Of a stretch of DNA of 64,000 bases, positions 25,920 to 34,387 are shown piece by piece. The first letter of the stretch is position 1, and each line of letters opens with the position of its first letter. Source of the stretch: Pantoea sp. AS-PWVM4 (lineage in GTDB: Bacteria > Pseudomonadota > Gammaproteobacteria > Enterobacterales > Enterobacteriaceae). The stretch covers positions 62,001-126,000 of the forward strand of contig NZ_ASZC01000002.1 in NCBI RefSeq assembly GCF_000468095.1, in the 5' to 3' direction. A model generated the notes under the pieces. The model had not been told where the DNA came from, did not search any database, and worked only from the letters and a program-made list of their open reading frames with translations. A program made the position numbers and the translations under genes.

Positions 25920-26003
25920 ATGAAAATAATCCTGTGGATCATCGCTATCATCTTCATTGTTGGACTCTTGACGATTACTGGCGTGTTTAAATTGATTTTC
26001 TGA
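25920..26003 (+). CDS. yohP: YohP, 27-residue inner-membrane small protein
   Basis: A 27-codon gene: it begins MKIILWIIAIIFIVGLLTIT and ends GVFKLIF. It matches E. coli YohP in length, the MKIILW start and the TGVFKxIF end, as I recall that protein. It is essentially a single transmembrane helix; E. coli YohP is inserted in the inner membrane after translation. AAGGAG precedes the ATG by eight bases and a sigma-S-like -10 lies upstream. It falls below the size limit of most gene callers. The cellular role is not known. Confidence 0.85.
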   Translation: MKIILWIIAIIFIVGLLTITGVFKLIF

Positions 26004-26036
26004 CGCTATCTGGCACCTGCGGGTACCGCTTCAGAC

Positions 26037-26219
26037 TCAATCTGCATTGGTGAATGCCGCAGGAAAAGTACGAGGTATCGGCAGAACCACATCCCGCAGA
26101 TTTAGCGGTTTGCGGCAGGCAGCACAGCAGGCTCCGTGATGCTGCTCTCGGGTTAGCTTGGTACCGTTCAATGTATAAAAGAATCGTGCGCATCCACAAC
26201 GGCTACAACGGATAGTCAT
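26037..26219 (-). CDS. Small double-CxxC (zinc-ribbon-like) protein
   Basis: A 60-residue protein with CSRCGC near the N-terminus and CCAAC about 27 residues later, the spacing of a compact zinc ribbon. The ATG at 26219 follows AGGAGG by seven bases; an ATG two codons earlier is too close. Proteins of this shape often bind RNA or DNA or assist transcription or redox enzymes, but nothing here fixes the role. Its 3' end is convergent with yohP. An overlapping frame (25987-26199) lacks the cysteine pattern and was not used. Confidence 0.6.
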   Translation of the reverse strand: MTIRCSRCGCARFFYTLNGTKLTREQHHGACCAACRKPLNLRDVVLPIPRTFPAAFTNAD

Positions 26220-26631
26220 CAGCATTCCTCCTCATCTCCTTCCTGGAACCCTGAGATTTATCTCATTCCCCGCATCAGTTCAAACAATAAATTTCGTTAA
26301 TTTATTTACGTTATCAACAATCAAATCCAGCTTGCTGAAAATTAAGCAATTTTAAGCAATTGCCAACAGGGCAGGAGTGCACATTTTATCAATGGCGATA
26401 ATGCCGGTTTCGTTTATCTCTTGTTCCAGTTATCTCATCGCATTATCGGTAACATGCACCCTTCATGCGTCTGACCATGAAGACGATCCCTGGATCAATC
26501 CAGATAATGCCTGGAGAGTATCAGGTCCATTTTTATTATGCTTTTCAGGTAATAGCATTAATTTTAGGCAGATTTCAGATAAGTGTCTGATGTCTTGCCA
26601 TCATAAGAATTGTGTTACAGGAATGATTGTT
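26220..26631. other. AT-rich control region upstream of pagP
   Basis: About 410 bp between the small CxxC gene and pagP, both reading outward. Part is open in the pagP frame but lacks a ribosome site. CGTTTA-TCTCT-TGTTCC at 26411-26427 resembles a PhoP box (two hexamers like TGTTTA spaced by five), with four of six matches in the second half. Nothing else identified. Confidence 0.35.
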
Positions 26632-27204
26632 GTGAATCGGTACGTTTCTACAGCCTTTGCCGGCTGTTTTTTGATCGTTGCGGGCGTTTCTTCTGCTCAG
26701 GCTGACACCACCACGCAGGCTATCAAGTCTGGCTGGAATACTTTCACTGACAATGTGGCCCAGACATGGTCGCAGCCACAAAACTATGACTTCTACTTGC
26801 CTGCCATTACCTGGCATAACCGCTGGACCTATGATCAGGAACATATCGACAGGTACAATGAGCGGCCCTGGGGCGCTGGCGGTGGTATCTCTCGTTGGGA
26901 TGACAAAGGGAACTGGCATGGCCTCTACCTGATGGCGTTTAAGGACTCATTTAACAAATGGGAACCGATCGGCGGCTACGGTTGGGAAGCTACATGGCGT
27001 CCTCTGAGGGATGATAATTTTCACTTTGGCGCAGGCTTCACGGCCGGTGTAACGGCCAGGGATAACTGGAACTATATCCCGATTCCGGTTTTGTTGCCGA
27101 TGGCTTCAGTGGGATATGGGCCTGTTACCTTTCAAATGACTTATATTCCAGGCACTTACAACAATGGAAATGTCTATTTTGCCTGGTTGAGATTTCAGTT
27201 CTGA
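26632..27204 (+). CDS. pagP: PagP lipid A palmitoyltransferase
   Basis: An outer-membrane eight-strand beta-barrel enzyme that moves palmitate from phospholipid to lipid A and makes the envelope more resistant to cationic peptides. A signal peptide ([23 protein letters not shown]) precedes the mature chain. The active-site His lies in AITWHNRW and the Asp-Ser pair in [10 protein letters not shown]; the C-terminus [17 protein letters not shown] matches E. coli PagP and ends in the aromatic barrel signal. Start: GTG at 26632 is nine bases from AGGA and aligns with the E. coli N-terminus; ATG at 26623 directly abuts AGGA. Followed by cspE, as in E. coli. In Salmonella pagP is activated by PhoP. 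Confidence 0.93.
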   Translation: MNRYVSTAFAGCFLIVAGVSSAQADTTTQAIKSGWNTFTDNVAQTWSQPQNYDFYLPAITWHNRWTYDQEHIDRYNERPWGAGGGISRWDDKGNWHGLYLMAFKDSFNKWEPIGGYGWEATWRPLRDDNFHFGAGFTAGVTARDNWNYIPIPVLLPMASVGYGPVTFQMTYIPGTYNNGNVYFAWLRFQF

Positions 27205-27354
27205 CCTGGGAAGACGGATGAAAAGTGTAAAGGCTGACGAAAAAGGCGATATTTATCACTTTTTCATCAATTCGCACTGGACAAATGTCACCGCAATTGC
27301 TGTACTAGGCGCCGACACAGTTTAGTGTCCATTTTTCATGTAAAGGTAATATAG

Positions 27355-27564
27355 ATGTCCAAGATCAAAGGTAACGTTAAGTGGTTTAATGAATCTAAAG
27401 GATTCGGTTTCATTACTCCTGAAGATGGCAGCAAAGATGTATTCGTACACTTCTCTGCTATCCAGAGCAACGGCTTCAAAACTCTGGCTGAAGGTCAGCG
27501 CGTTGAGTTTGAAATCACCGACGGCGCTAAAGGCCCATCTGCTGCTAACGTTATCAGCCTGTAA
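27355..27564 (+). CDS. cspE: CspE cold-shock-type RNA-binding protein
   Basis: A 69-residue OB-fold protein, nearly identical to E. coli CspE, with RNP1 KGFGFI and RNP2 VFVHF. It binds single-stranded nucleic acid, acts as an RNA chaperone and has antitermination activity; in E. coli it is made at normal temperature. AAAGGTAA precedes the ATG. It follows pagP by 150 bp with its own leader and ends at a strong terminator. The E. coli neighbour crcB is missing downstream. Confidence 0.97.
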   Translation: MSKIKGNVKWFNESKGFGFITPEDGSKDVFVHFSAIQSNGFKTLAEGQRVEFEITDGAKGPSAANVISL

Positions 27565-27582
27565 GTTAACACGCAGAATTCT

Positions 27583-27610
27583 AAAAACCCGCCTTCTGGC
27601 GGGTTTTTTT
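27583..27610. terminator. Bidirectional terminator between cspE and a small minus-strand gene
   Basis: AAAAACCCGCC, loop TTCT, GGCGGGTTTTT, then more T on the right; on the left the flank is also T-rich when read on the minus strand. It can end cspE and the small gene whose stop codon overlaps it. Confidence 0.9.
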
Positions 27611-27707
27611 ATGCCTGCCACCAAATAATGGCCCAGGCAATGATGGCGAAACTGCTGATGGTGATTGCCAGCATTTCATCCATTGTACGGGGTATCATAC
27701 TCTTCAT
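27609..27707 (-). CDS. 32-residue single-helix membrane protein, unrecognised
   Basis: A short frame that begins MKSMIPRTMDEMLAITISSF and ends with AIIAWAIIWWQA. One hydrophobic stretch of about 20 residues ends in Trp-Trp, which would place the C-terminus at the membrane surface. AGGAGG lies eight bases before the ATG, an excellent ribosome site, and the stop codon merges into a bidirectional terminator; both argue that it is expressed. It does not match the small membrane proteins I remember (CydX, AcrZ, KdpF, YnhF, MgtS, YohP). The function is unknown; such proteins often bind a larger membrane complex. Confidence 0.65.
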   Translation of the reverse strand: MKSMIPRTMDEMLAITISSFAIIAWAIIWWQA

Positions 27708-27912
27708 GATTTCTGCCTCCTGTAAGCTCCAGGTCAGGATGGCAAAGCAATATTAACGCATCCTTAAGCCCTGATGACAGGCGCATGATAGGGCACGATC
27801 TGCGGGGTAACTCACAGATAATTCTCGTAACATCCCCATAACAATCCTTACTTGCAGCTTTTTTGCTGGCAACGCTATATAACAGCTGGAAATGGATTAA
27901 TGAGGAGGCTGG

Positions 27913-28338
27913 ATGAACATACGTCAGGCACAGGCGAAAGACAGTTTTGCTCTGAGTGCCCTGCTCACTGAACTGGGTTACGCAGGTACGGAAGAGTTTA
28001 TTGATTCACGTTTAGCACAGCTTTCCAGCCATCCGGATGAAGTCTTGCTGGTGGCGGAGCATGGTACGCAGGTCCTCGGATTTCTCTCGCTTCATTTCAT
28101 TCCGCAACTGGCGCTGGCCGGCGATTTCGCCCGTATCAGCTACTTTTGTATCGCGGAAGGTGAGCGCAGTAAGGGGAGTGGTCAGCAATTGCTTAACTAT
28201 GCCGAACAACTGGCGCGTGAGCGCGGCTGTGACCGGATGGAGGTGCACTGCCACGCATCACGCCTGAAAGCTAACCAGTTTTACGCGCGTGAAGGTTATG
28301 TCGAATCCCCACGCTATCACATCAAAGATCTGGGTTAA
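27913..28338 (+). CDS. GNAT-family N-acetyltransferase
   Basis: A 141-residue Gcn5-related acetyltransferase. The acetyl-CoA-binding motif A is ISYFCIAEGERSKGSGQQLLNYAEQLARERGC, with the RxxGxG loop varied to RSKGSG, and motif B ends with NQFYAREGYVE. GAGGAGG precedes the ATG. The substrate is unknown; members acetylate amines of antibiotics, amino acids or proteins. The last 17 bases overlap the convergent MocR gene. It is part of the non-syntenic insert between cspE and tatE. Confidence 0.9.
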   Translation: MNIRQAQAKDSFALSALLTELGYAGTEEFIDSRLAQLSSHPDEVLLVAEHGTQVLGFLSLHFIPQLALAGDFARISYFCIAEGERSKGSGQQLLNYAEQLARERGCDRMEVHCHASRLKANQFYAREGYVESPRYHIKDLG

Positions 28339-29677
28339 GGTTAATTTCCCGTCCGGATGCAATCACCAGCGCGTCAGCAATACTGTCAAGTTGTTGCAAA
28401 GGGAACATAGCAGTGCTGACGCGGATAAATTGTTCGGCATTGATACTGTAACGTTCACCTGGCACGGCGGCGATTCCTCGGGCCGCCAGCGTAATCATGG
28501 CATATTGTTCTGACGCTACCGGAATATACAGACTCAGGCCATCGCGATCGGTCAGCGCCAGCCCGCGTGCCAGCAGGGCGTTCAACAACTGCTGACGACG
28601 TTCACGATAGATTGTTTTCGCCTGCGCCACTTGCTGCTGGGTGGTGGTGTCTGTCAGCATCCACGCCACCGCATCCTGCAAAATTCGGCTGGTCCAACTG
28701 ACGCCGAAGTTACGCCAGGCCTGAATACGCTTCACCAGTTCTGCGGGGGCGGAGAGTACGGCCAGTCGCAAATCCGGGCCATAGGCTTTGGAAAACGAAT
28801 GCACATGCACCACGCGTTCAGGAAAGTGGAAACCCAGGCTCCACACCGGCCAGCGAGACAGATCACCAATCCCGTCATCCTCAACGATCAGCGTTTTGCT
28901 ATTGGCTAACACGCGCGCGAGTTCAGCGCTGCGTTGCTGCGTCACGGTATGCCCAGTGGTCGAATGGGTGCGGGGTTGGTAGATAAACATCGCCGGGGAT
29001 TTATGCAGGTGTGCGGCTAAGGCAGAAGGGATGGGGCCCTGTTCATCGCATGGCAGCGGCAGAATTTCTGCGCCAATGTTATCCAGCATATCCAGCAAAC
29101 GGGTTGCGGTGGGATCTTCGAGCACCACCCTGTCGCCAGGCGACAGCAGCGTCTGCACGATGACATTCATGGCATCAAAACCGCCATCCGTCGCCAGCCA
29201 TGACTCCGCCGGGTAGGGCCAGCGCGGCTTAATCGCTGCCAGCAACTGCGGTGAAATGGCTTCACGATGGTAACTATTCAACTGGGGTGATTGAATGCCC
29301 GCCAGCATCGCCGCATGCAGATTCGGCAACAGCGCCGGATCGGGGGAGGCCATCGCCAAATCTGCCTGAATGTTATCGCCGTAGTTGCCGATTTTCTCAA
29401 AGCGAATCGGTCGCGGCATCACCGTATTACCGCACACCCAGACGCCGCTACGCCCTTTACCCGCCAGCACTTTTTGTTTTTTTAACTGTGACCAGGCTGC
29501 CGAGACCGTCGCCGGGCTCACTCCCAGCAGTTCCGCCAGCTCGCGCACCGCGGGCATTTGCATGCCTACGGCAATCTGACCATCGCGAATTAAGGTGGAA
29601 GCGGTGAGCGTGATGCCCTTTACCGACGCATCGGTAATTTGCGCGCTGAACCAGTCGATATCTACCGTTTGCGTCAT
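28322..29677 (-). CDS. MocR-family regulator (GntR HTH fused to aminotransferase fold)
   Basis: A 451-residue regulator. Residues about 10-80 form a GntR-type winged helix (MPAVRELAELLGVSPATVSAAWSQLKKQKVL); residues about 95-440 form a fold-type I aminotransferase domain that holds PLP on Lys297 in HSFSKAYGPDLR. MocR proteins sense a PLP-reactive amine or amino acid and control neighbouring metabolic genes. It is divergent from the decarboxylase-like/YbeM/ABC operon and almost certainly controls it; direct TTGTTCAG repeats lie between them. The N-terminus (MTQTVDIDWFSAQITD) follows a modest AAAGG. Its 3' end overlaps the acetyltransferase gene. Confidence 0.93.
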   Translation of the reverse strand: MTQTVDIDWFSAQITDASVKGITLTASTLIRDGQIAVGMQMPAVRELAELLGVSPATVSAAWSQLKKQKVLAGKGRSGVWVCGNTVMPRPIRFEKIGNYGDNIQADLAMASPDPALLPNLHAAMLAGIQSPQLNSYHREAISPQLLAAIKPRWPYPAESWLATDGGFDAMNVIVQTLLSPGDRVVLEDPTATRLLDMLDNIGAEILPLPCDEQGPIPSALAAHLHKSPAMFIYQPRTHSTTGHTVTQQRSAELARVLANSKTLIVEDDGIGDLSRWPVWSLGFHFPERVVHVHSFSKAYGPDLRLAVLSAPAELVKRIQAWRNFGVSWTSRILQDAVAWMLTDTTTQQQVAQAKTIYRERRQQLLNALLARGLALTDRDGLSLYIPVASEQYAMITLAARGIAAVPGERYSINAEQFIRVSTAMFPLQQLDSIADALVIASGREINLNPDL

Positions 29678-29686
29678 AAGAAAAAC

Positions 29687-29740
29687 CTTTGTTCAGTAAC
29701 AAAGTATTTATTGTTCAGATTAGTATTCCCGATTTAGTAT
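29687..29740. promoter_or_regulatory. Candidate MocR operator between divergent genes
   Basis: TTGTTCAG occurs twice as direct repeats (29689-29696 and 29711-29718), starting 22 bp apart. The first copy is part of an 18-bp palindrome CTTTGTT-CAGT-AACAAAG (29687-29704). TTAGTAT is also repeated at 29720 and 29734. Direct repeats about two turns apart suit MocR dimers such as PdxR. Confidence 0.55.
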
Positions 29741-29805
29741 CAAATTCAAGCACTATTTGCTGAATAACTAAACGCAGCGTGGCTGCACACGGGGAAACGA
29801 CGAAT

Positions 29806-30765
29806 ATGGTAACCATCAGACTGGCGGTTCGTGACTGGGATTACTTCACACCGCTGGCACTCGGCGACATCAAGCCGGAAGGATTTCAGCTGGAAATTGA
29901 CCGCGTCGGTACGCTGGTTGATAACCTTGGCACCAGCGAAAAATATGACGCGGGCGAAGTCTCGTTCAGCCGTTATGCCCAGGCGCGTGCCAAAGGCGAT
30001 ACCTCGCTGCTTGGTCTGCCCCATTTTCTGATGCGTGGCTTCCGCCAGCGCTGCATCATCACCACGGCGGATAGCCCGATCACGACGCCAGCCCAGCTGA
30101 AAGGGAAGAAGATTGGTGTCACCGGCTGGCAGGACTCCGGCAATACCTGGACACGCACCGTACTGCGCGAAGCCGGGGTCGGCATTGATGACGCATACTG
30201 GTTTGCGGGCCGTCTGACGGCGGATCATCCGATTGTTGATCGTCTGGCAGGCTTTGGGCGTCCGGGACGCATTGAAGTGGCTCCGGGTGAACGTCCTCTG
30301 ATTGAACTGCTGAAGGCCGGTGAGCTGGATGCCGTCTTCACCCCCTTTATGCCGGAAGGTTTCTTCCTGCCGGGATCGGGCCTGCGCCAGTTGCAGCCGG
30401 ATTTCGCCAGCGCCGAGCGTGATTACTTCAACCGTGTGGGCTATGTCCCGGGGATCCATATTCTGGCAATGAAACCGGCGCTGGCAGCGGAACATCCGTG
30501 GCTGCCGCAGGCATTGAGTGAGATTATCGATCGTTCGTACCAGCTGTGGATGAAGAAACGCGAGAAATATGCCGACACCACGCCGTGGTTACTGGATGAT
30601 TTGCGACGTACCGCGCAGGAATTACCGGCCGACTGGAATCAAAACGGATTTACCGCTAACAAAAAGATGATTGCGGATTTCGCCAGTGAGCTGTTCGAAC
30701 AGGGCTTAACCAAAACATTGCTGACGCCGGAAGCGATTTTCCCGGCGGCGGCTCAGGGGGAGTGA
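29806..30765 (+). CDS. 4,5-dihydroxyphthalate-decarboxylase-like / periplasmic-binding-fold protein without signal peptide
   Basis: A 319-residue protein of the NMT1/TauA-like binding fold closest, by memory, to 4,5-dihydroxyphthalate decarboxylase (Pht5-type) proteins: AVRDWDYFTPLALGDIKPEGFQLEID, EVSFSRYAQARAKGD, LPHFLMRGFRQRCI, LKGKKIGVTGWQDSGNTWTR and DYFNRVGYVPGIHILAMK. There is no signal peptide, so it probably acts in the cytoplasm as an enzyme or binding protein. The ATG at 29806 lies after GGGGAA; the GTG at 29779 is weaker. It is the first gene of a five-gene operon whose later genes encode an amidase and an amino-acid ABC importer. The reaction and substrate are unknown. Confidence 0.8.
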   Translation: MVTIRLAVRDWDYFTPLALGDIKPEGFQLEIDRVGTLVDNLGTSEKYDAGEVSFSRYAQARAKGDTSLLGLPHFLMRGFRQRCIITTADSPITTPAQLKGKKIGVTGWQDSGNTWTRTVLREAGVGIDDAYWFAGRLTADHPIVDRLAGFGRPGRIEVAPGERPLIELLKAGELDAVFTPFMPEGFFLPGSGLRQLQPDFASAERDYFNRVGYVPGIHILAMKPALAAEHPWLPQALSEIIDRSYQLWMKKREKYADTTPWLLDDLRRTAQELPADWNQNGFTANKKMIADFASELFEQGLTKTLLTPEAIFPAAAQGE

Positions 30766-30767
30766 TG

Positions 30768-31562
30768 ATGAAAGTTGCGATGGGACAATTTGCGGTCAGC
30801 CGCGAATGGCAGGAAAACACCGATATTTGCATTGGTTTGATGAACAAAGCGTTGGCGGGTGGCGCGGATTTGCTGGTGCTGCCGGAAGGTGTGCTGGCGC
30901 GTGATATCGCCGACCCGGATCTGGTACTGAAAGCGGCGCAACCGCTGGATGGTCCGTTTGTCACACAACTGCTGGCCGCCAGTAAAGGCAATAATCTGAC
31001 GACCATGATGAGCGTGCATGTCCCGACTGAAGGACAGAAAGCGCTGAACGTGCTGATTGCTATCCGCAATGGCGAAATCATTGCCGAATACGAAAAACTC
31101 CACCTTTACGATGCTTTTGCCATGCAGGAGTCACAACGCGTCAATCCTGGTCATGTCATACCGCCGCTGGTTGAGGTTGCCGGTATGAAAGTGGGCCTGA
31201 TGACCTGTTATGACGTGCGCTTCCCGGAGCTGGCACGCCGCCTGGTGCTGGATGGCGCTGATGTACTGGTGCTGCCCGCGGCCTGGGTGAAAGGGCCGCT
31301 GAAGGAGATGCATTGGGAGCTGCTGACCACCGCCCGCGCGCTGGAGAACACCTGCTACATGGTAGCGGTAGGCGAATGTGGCCCGCGCAATATCGGTAAC
31401 AGCCTGGTGATTGACCCACTCGGCGTGGCGATTGCGAAAGCGCCTGAATCAGCGGCATTGGTGTTCGCCGACCTCGATCCACAACGTATCGCTTACGCAC
31501 GCAGCGTTTTGCCGGTTCTTGAGAACCGCCGTTTTGCCCGACCTGAATTGAATACACACTGA
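30768..31562 (+). CDS. ybeM: YbeM-type carbon-nitrogen hydrolase (deaminated glutathione amidase family)
   Basis: A 264-residue nitrilase-superfamily amidase with the full catalytic set: Glu40 (VLPEGVLA), Lys110 (EKLHLYDAF) and Cys147 (LMTCYDVRFPE). It matches E. coli YbeM (MKVAMGQFAV against MFVAAGQFAV; PAAWVKGPLKEMHW; ALENTCYMVAVGECG), a deaminated-glutathione/omega-amidase repair enzyme. The stop of the upstream gene overlaps the start region (GTGATGATG); the ATG at 30768 is best spaced from GGGGGAG. In E. coli it lies alone before tatE; here it is embedded in an ABC operon, so it may act on the imported compound. Confidence 0.9.
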   Translation: MKVAMGQFAVSREWQENTDICIGLMNKALAGGADLLVLPEGVLARDIADPDLVLKAAQPLDGPFVTQLLAASKGNNLTTMMSVHVPTEGQKALNVLIAIRNGEIIAEYEKLHLYDAFAMQESQRVNPGHVIPPLVEVAGMKVGLMTCYDVRFPELARRLVLDGADVLVLPAAWVKGPLKEMHWELLTTARALENTCYMVAVGECGPRNIGNSLVIDPLGVAIAKAPESAALVFADLDPQRIAYARSVLPVLENRRFARPELNTH

Positions 31563-31582
31563 CAGCACTGGGAAACTCGAGC

Positions 31583-32470
31583 ATGAAAAAAATCACAACT
31601 GCAATCGCGCTGGCTTTAGGGCTGACGGCATCGTTCGCCCAGGCTGCTGACGCTATTCCAAGCCAAAAAGTGGATCAGGCGCTGCATGACCGTCTGCCTG
31701 CTGAGATTAAAAGCGCGGGCAAAATGATCGCCGTGAATAACGGATCTTTTCCTCCGTATGAGATCGTCAATGGCCCGCACTCAATGGACGGTGCATCTGC
31801 CGATCTTGCCAACGCGCTGGGTCAATTGCTCGGGGTGAAAATCGAACATGCGACCGTTAGCGGTCTGTCTGGCGTGCTGACCGGGATTAACTCTGGTCGT
31901 TACCAACTGGCGATTGGTCCGATTGGTGATTACCCGGACCGTCAGGAAAAAGTCGACTTTATCGATTTCGTGCAGGAGTTTGTGGTGTTCGGCGTGCAGA
32001 AAGGCAACCCGGCGAAGATCAATGGTCTGGAGGATACCTGCGGCAAGCGTATCGCGGTGATGGCGGCGGGGTCTGCTGAACAGGTGATCCGCAAGCAATC
32101 CGATGCCTGTGTGGCAGCGGGTAAACCGGCGGTTGTGGTGCAATCCTTTACCGATCAGCCTTCTTCGATCCTTGCCGTGCGTTCAAAACGTTCTGATGCG
32201 TTCTTCTCATCACAGGCACCGCTGACGTACTTCGTTGAGCAGGCGAATGGTCAGTTGGAGTTGTCCGGCAAAGGCCAGAAAAACGGCTTTGGCGATATCT
32301 TCCAGGGCACCGTTGTGCCGAAAGGTTCTGAGTTGGGTAACGTGGTGCTGGATGCTTATAAGGAGCTGTTCAGCAACGGGACTTATGCAGCCATCATGAA
32401 GAAGTGGAAGCTGGACGGAAACATGTTGCAGGCACCAGGGCGTAACCTGGCGAAAGGGGCGGCAAAATGA
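31583..32470 (+). CDS. Polar amino-acid-type ABC transporter, periplasmic binding protein
   Basis: A 295-residue extracytoplasmic binding protein of the amino-acid (PBPb/SBP_bac_3) family. Its signal peptide MKKITTAIALALGLTASFAQA is cut before ADAIPSQ. The mature part has the usual NNGSFPPYEIVNGPHSMDGASADLANALGQLLGVKIE start, and IDFVQEFVVFGVQKGNP in lobe 2. Two cysteines (DTCGKR, SDACVA) may form a disulfide. Its stop overlaps the permease start (ATGA). It sets the cargo of the importer; the family binds polar amino acids, opines or related amines. Confidence 0.92.
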   Translation: MKKITTAIALALGLTASFAQAADAIPSQKVDQALHDRLPAEIKSAGKMIAVNNGSFPPYEIVNGPHSMDGASADLANALGQLLGVKIEHATVSGLSGVLTGINSGRYQLAIGPIGDYPDRQEKVDFIDFVQEFVVFGVQKGNPAKINGLEDTCGKRIAVMAAGSAEQVIRKQSDACVAAGKPAVVVQSFTDQPSSILAVRSKRSDAFFSSQAPLTYFVEQANGQLELSGKGQKNGFGDIFQGTVVPKGSELGNVVLDAYKELFSNGTYAAIMKKWKLDGNMLQAPGRNLAKGAAK

Positions 32471-33426
32471 GTTTGAACACCAACGATTCGCGAGCCAGGG
32501 ATAAGGCCGACGTGCAGCAGCGCGACGTGGCTTTTGCCCGCAGCGCGCCCACATATGGACGCTGGGTCTCATGGATTGTGGTGCTGGTGATCGCCTCCAA
32601 CTTTCTCTGGCTGGTGGCGACCAACCCAAACTTTGAGTGGTCCGTGGTGTTGAAATGGTTCACGGAAGCCTCGGTATTGAAGGGGTTGCAGGTCACGCTT
32701 GGACTGACGGTGGTGTCGATGATCCTCGGCACGTTGTTGGGTCTGCTGTTGGCGGTGTGGCGTCTGTCGGAGAACAAACTGTTAAGCGGCATCTCATCGC
32801 TCTACATCTGGTTTTTCCGCGGTACGCCGTTACTGGTGCAATTGATCTTTTGGTACAACCTGTCAACGTTGTTCCCGACGCTGTCGATTACCGTTCCCTG
32901 GACCGGTATTACCTTTGCCAGCTGGAACACCAATGATCTGATCACCCCGTTAACCGCAGCGATTGCCGGGCTGGCATTGAACGAAGCGGCCTATATGGCG
33001 GAGATCATTCGTGCTGGTTTGCTGTCGGTGGATAACGGCCAGGTGGAAACCACCCAGGCCTTTGGTATGAGCCGGACGCGGGCACTGCGTCGCATCATTA
33101 TTCCGCAGGCGATGCGTTCCATCATTCCACCGACCGGCAACCAGCTAATCAGCATGATCAAAGCCACCTCGCTGGTGAGCGTGATTGCGATGGGCGATCT
33201 GCTTTATTCGGTGCAGGCGGTGTACAACCGTACCTTTGAAATCATTCCGATGCTGATGGTGGCGGTGATTTGGTATCTGATCATCACCTCGATTCTGAAT
33301 GTCGGTCAGTCGGCGATCGAACGTTACTATGCTCGCGGAACCAAACGCACGGTGGTCGCGCCCAAACGCCGCACACAGGGCGAGGATATCGGTCGTGGTG
33401 CCCTGGTGCAGAAGGAGGATGTATGA
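32467..33426 (+). CDS. Polar amino-acid-type ABC transporter permease
   Basis: A 319-residue inner-membrane permease of the HisMQ/GlnP type. A longer than usual N-terminal cytoplasmic extension (about 40 residues) precedes the first helix ([22 protein letters not shown]). The permease core includes [16 protein letters not shown], the coupling motif [46 protein letters not shown], which contacts the ATPase, and a basic C-terminal tail. It is a single permease gene, so the channel is probably a homodimer. ATGA overlaps both neighbours. Confidence 0.93.
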   Translation: MSLNTNDSRARDKADVQQRDVAFARSAPTYGRWVSWIVVLVIASNFLWLVATNPNFEWSVVLKWFTEASVLKGLQVTLGLTVVSMILGTLLGLLLAVWRLSENKLLSGISSLYIWFFRGTPLLVQLIFWYNLSTLFPTLSITVPWTGITFASWNTNDLITPLTAAIAGLALNEAAYMAEIIRAGLLSVDNGQVETTQAFGMSRTRALRRIIIPQAMRSIIPPTGNQLISMIKATSLVSVIAMGDLLYSVQAVYNRTFEIIPMLMVAVIWYLIITSILNVGQSAIERYYARGTKRTVVAPKRRTQGEDIGRGALVQKEDV

Positions 33427-34193
33427 GTCACGTTCAGCCGCTGGTGCGCGCCCGCAATGTGCAGAAAAGTTATGGTGACAATGAGGTGCTGAAGGGCATC
33501 GACCTCGATGTGTTTCCGGGGGAAGTGGTGGTGATCCTCGGGCCGTCGGGTTCGGGTAAATCGACCTTTCTGCGCTGCATTAATCATCTGGAAGATATGA
33601 ACGCCGGTTCAATCATGGTTGGTGAGGAACAAATTGGCTATGAGCTGAAGAAAGGCATTTTGCATCGCCTGTCGCCACGCAAGATTGCCCACCAGCGCCA
33701 GAAGATTGGCATGGTGTTTCAGCAGTTCAATCTTTACCCGCATATGACGGTGTTGCAGAACATCATTGAAGCGCCGATTGGCGTGCACAAGTTTCCGCGT
33801 CAGCAAGCGTTACAGCATGCCCGCGAGTTGCTGGCTACCGTGGGGTTAAGTGATAAAGCCGATGCCTGGCCGCGCCATCTGTCGGGCGGTCAGCAACAGC
33901 GTGTGGCGATTGCCCGTGCGTTGGCAATCAAACCCGCGCTGATGCTGTTTGATGAACCCACCTCGGCGCTTGATCCTGAGCTGGTGGGTGAAGTACTGGC
34001 AACCATGCGCACGCTGGCGGATCAGGGGCTGACGATGATTGTCGTCACCCATGAAATTGGCTTTGCTCGTGAAGCCGCTGACCGGGTAGTATTTATGGAC
34101 GGTGGCGTGGTGGTGGAGCAGGGCAGCCCGGAGCAAGTGATAGGTAATCCGCAGCACCCGCGTACCCAGGCGTTTTTGAGCCGTTTTATCTGA
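33423..34193 (+). CDS. Polar amino-acid-type ABC transporter ATPase
   Basis: A 256-residue cytoplasmic ATPase of the GlnQ/HisP class: Walker [13 protein letters not shown]-loop [14 protein letters not shown], signature [15 protein letters not shown], Walker [15 protein letters not shown] and switch His in VVTHEIGF. An insertion ([23 protein letters not shown]) after the first sheet is like that of some opine/arginine ATPases. The ATG at 33423 overlaps the permease stop; the open frame further upstream lies inside the permease gene. Last gene of the operon, followed by a palindromic repeat. Confidence 0.94.
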   Translation: MSHVQPLVRARNVQKSYGDNEVLKGIDLDVFPGEVVVILGPSGSGKSTFLRCINHLEDMNAGSIMVGEEQIGYELKKGILHRLSPRKIAHQRQKIGMVFQQFNLYPHMTVLQNIIEAPIGVHKFPRQQALQHARELLATVGLSDKADAWPRHLSGGQQQRVAIARALAIKPALMLFDEPTSALDPELVGEVLATMRTLADQGLTMIVVTHEIGFAREAADRVVFMDGGVVVEQGSPEQVIGNPQHPRTQAFLSRFI

Positions 34194-34212
34194 TCAAGGA
34201 TTGGGGACACCC

Positions 34213-34280
34213 TGTAGCGGTGCGATTTATCGCGCAATATCCGGTGCACGATTTATTGCGCGATAAATCGCGCCGCTACA
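34213..34280. repeat. Intergenic palindromic repeat, paired form
   Basis: Two 27-bp arms (34213-34239 and 34254-34280) are reverse complements with one mismatch, separated by 14 bp. Same family as the copy at 9352; located between the ABC operon and tatE. Confidence 0.85.
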
Positions 34281-34387
34281 AATGTGTGCCGTCCTGATCT
34301 TAATCTGTTACAGATTGCAGTTGAGCCGCTAAGCTTTCTGCGCGTAAATAACAGTCACCGTTTTTCGCTAAGGTTGAAAGGTTAATT

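Noticed and set aside
25987..26199. 70-codon minus-strand frame overlapping the CxxC gene
   Set aside because: It lacks the paired CxxC spacing and a ribosome site; the neighbouring frame has both.
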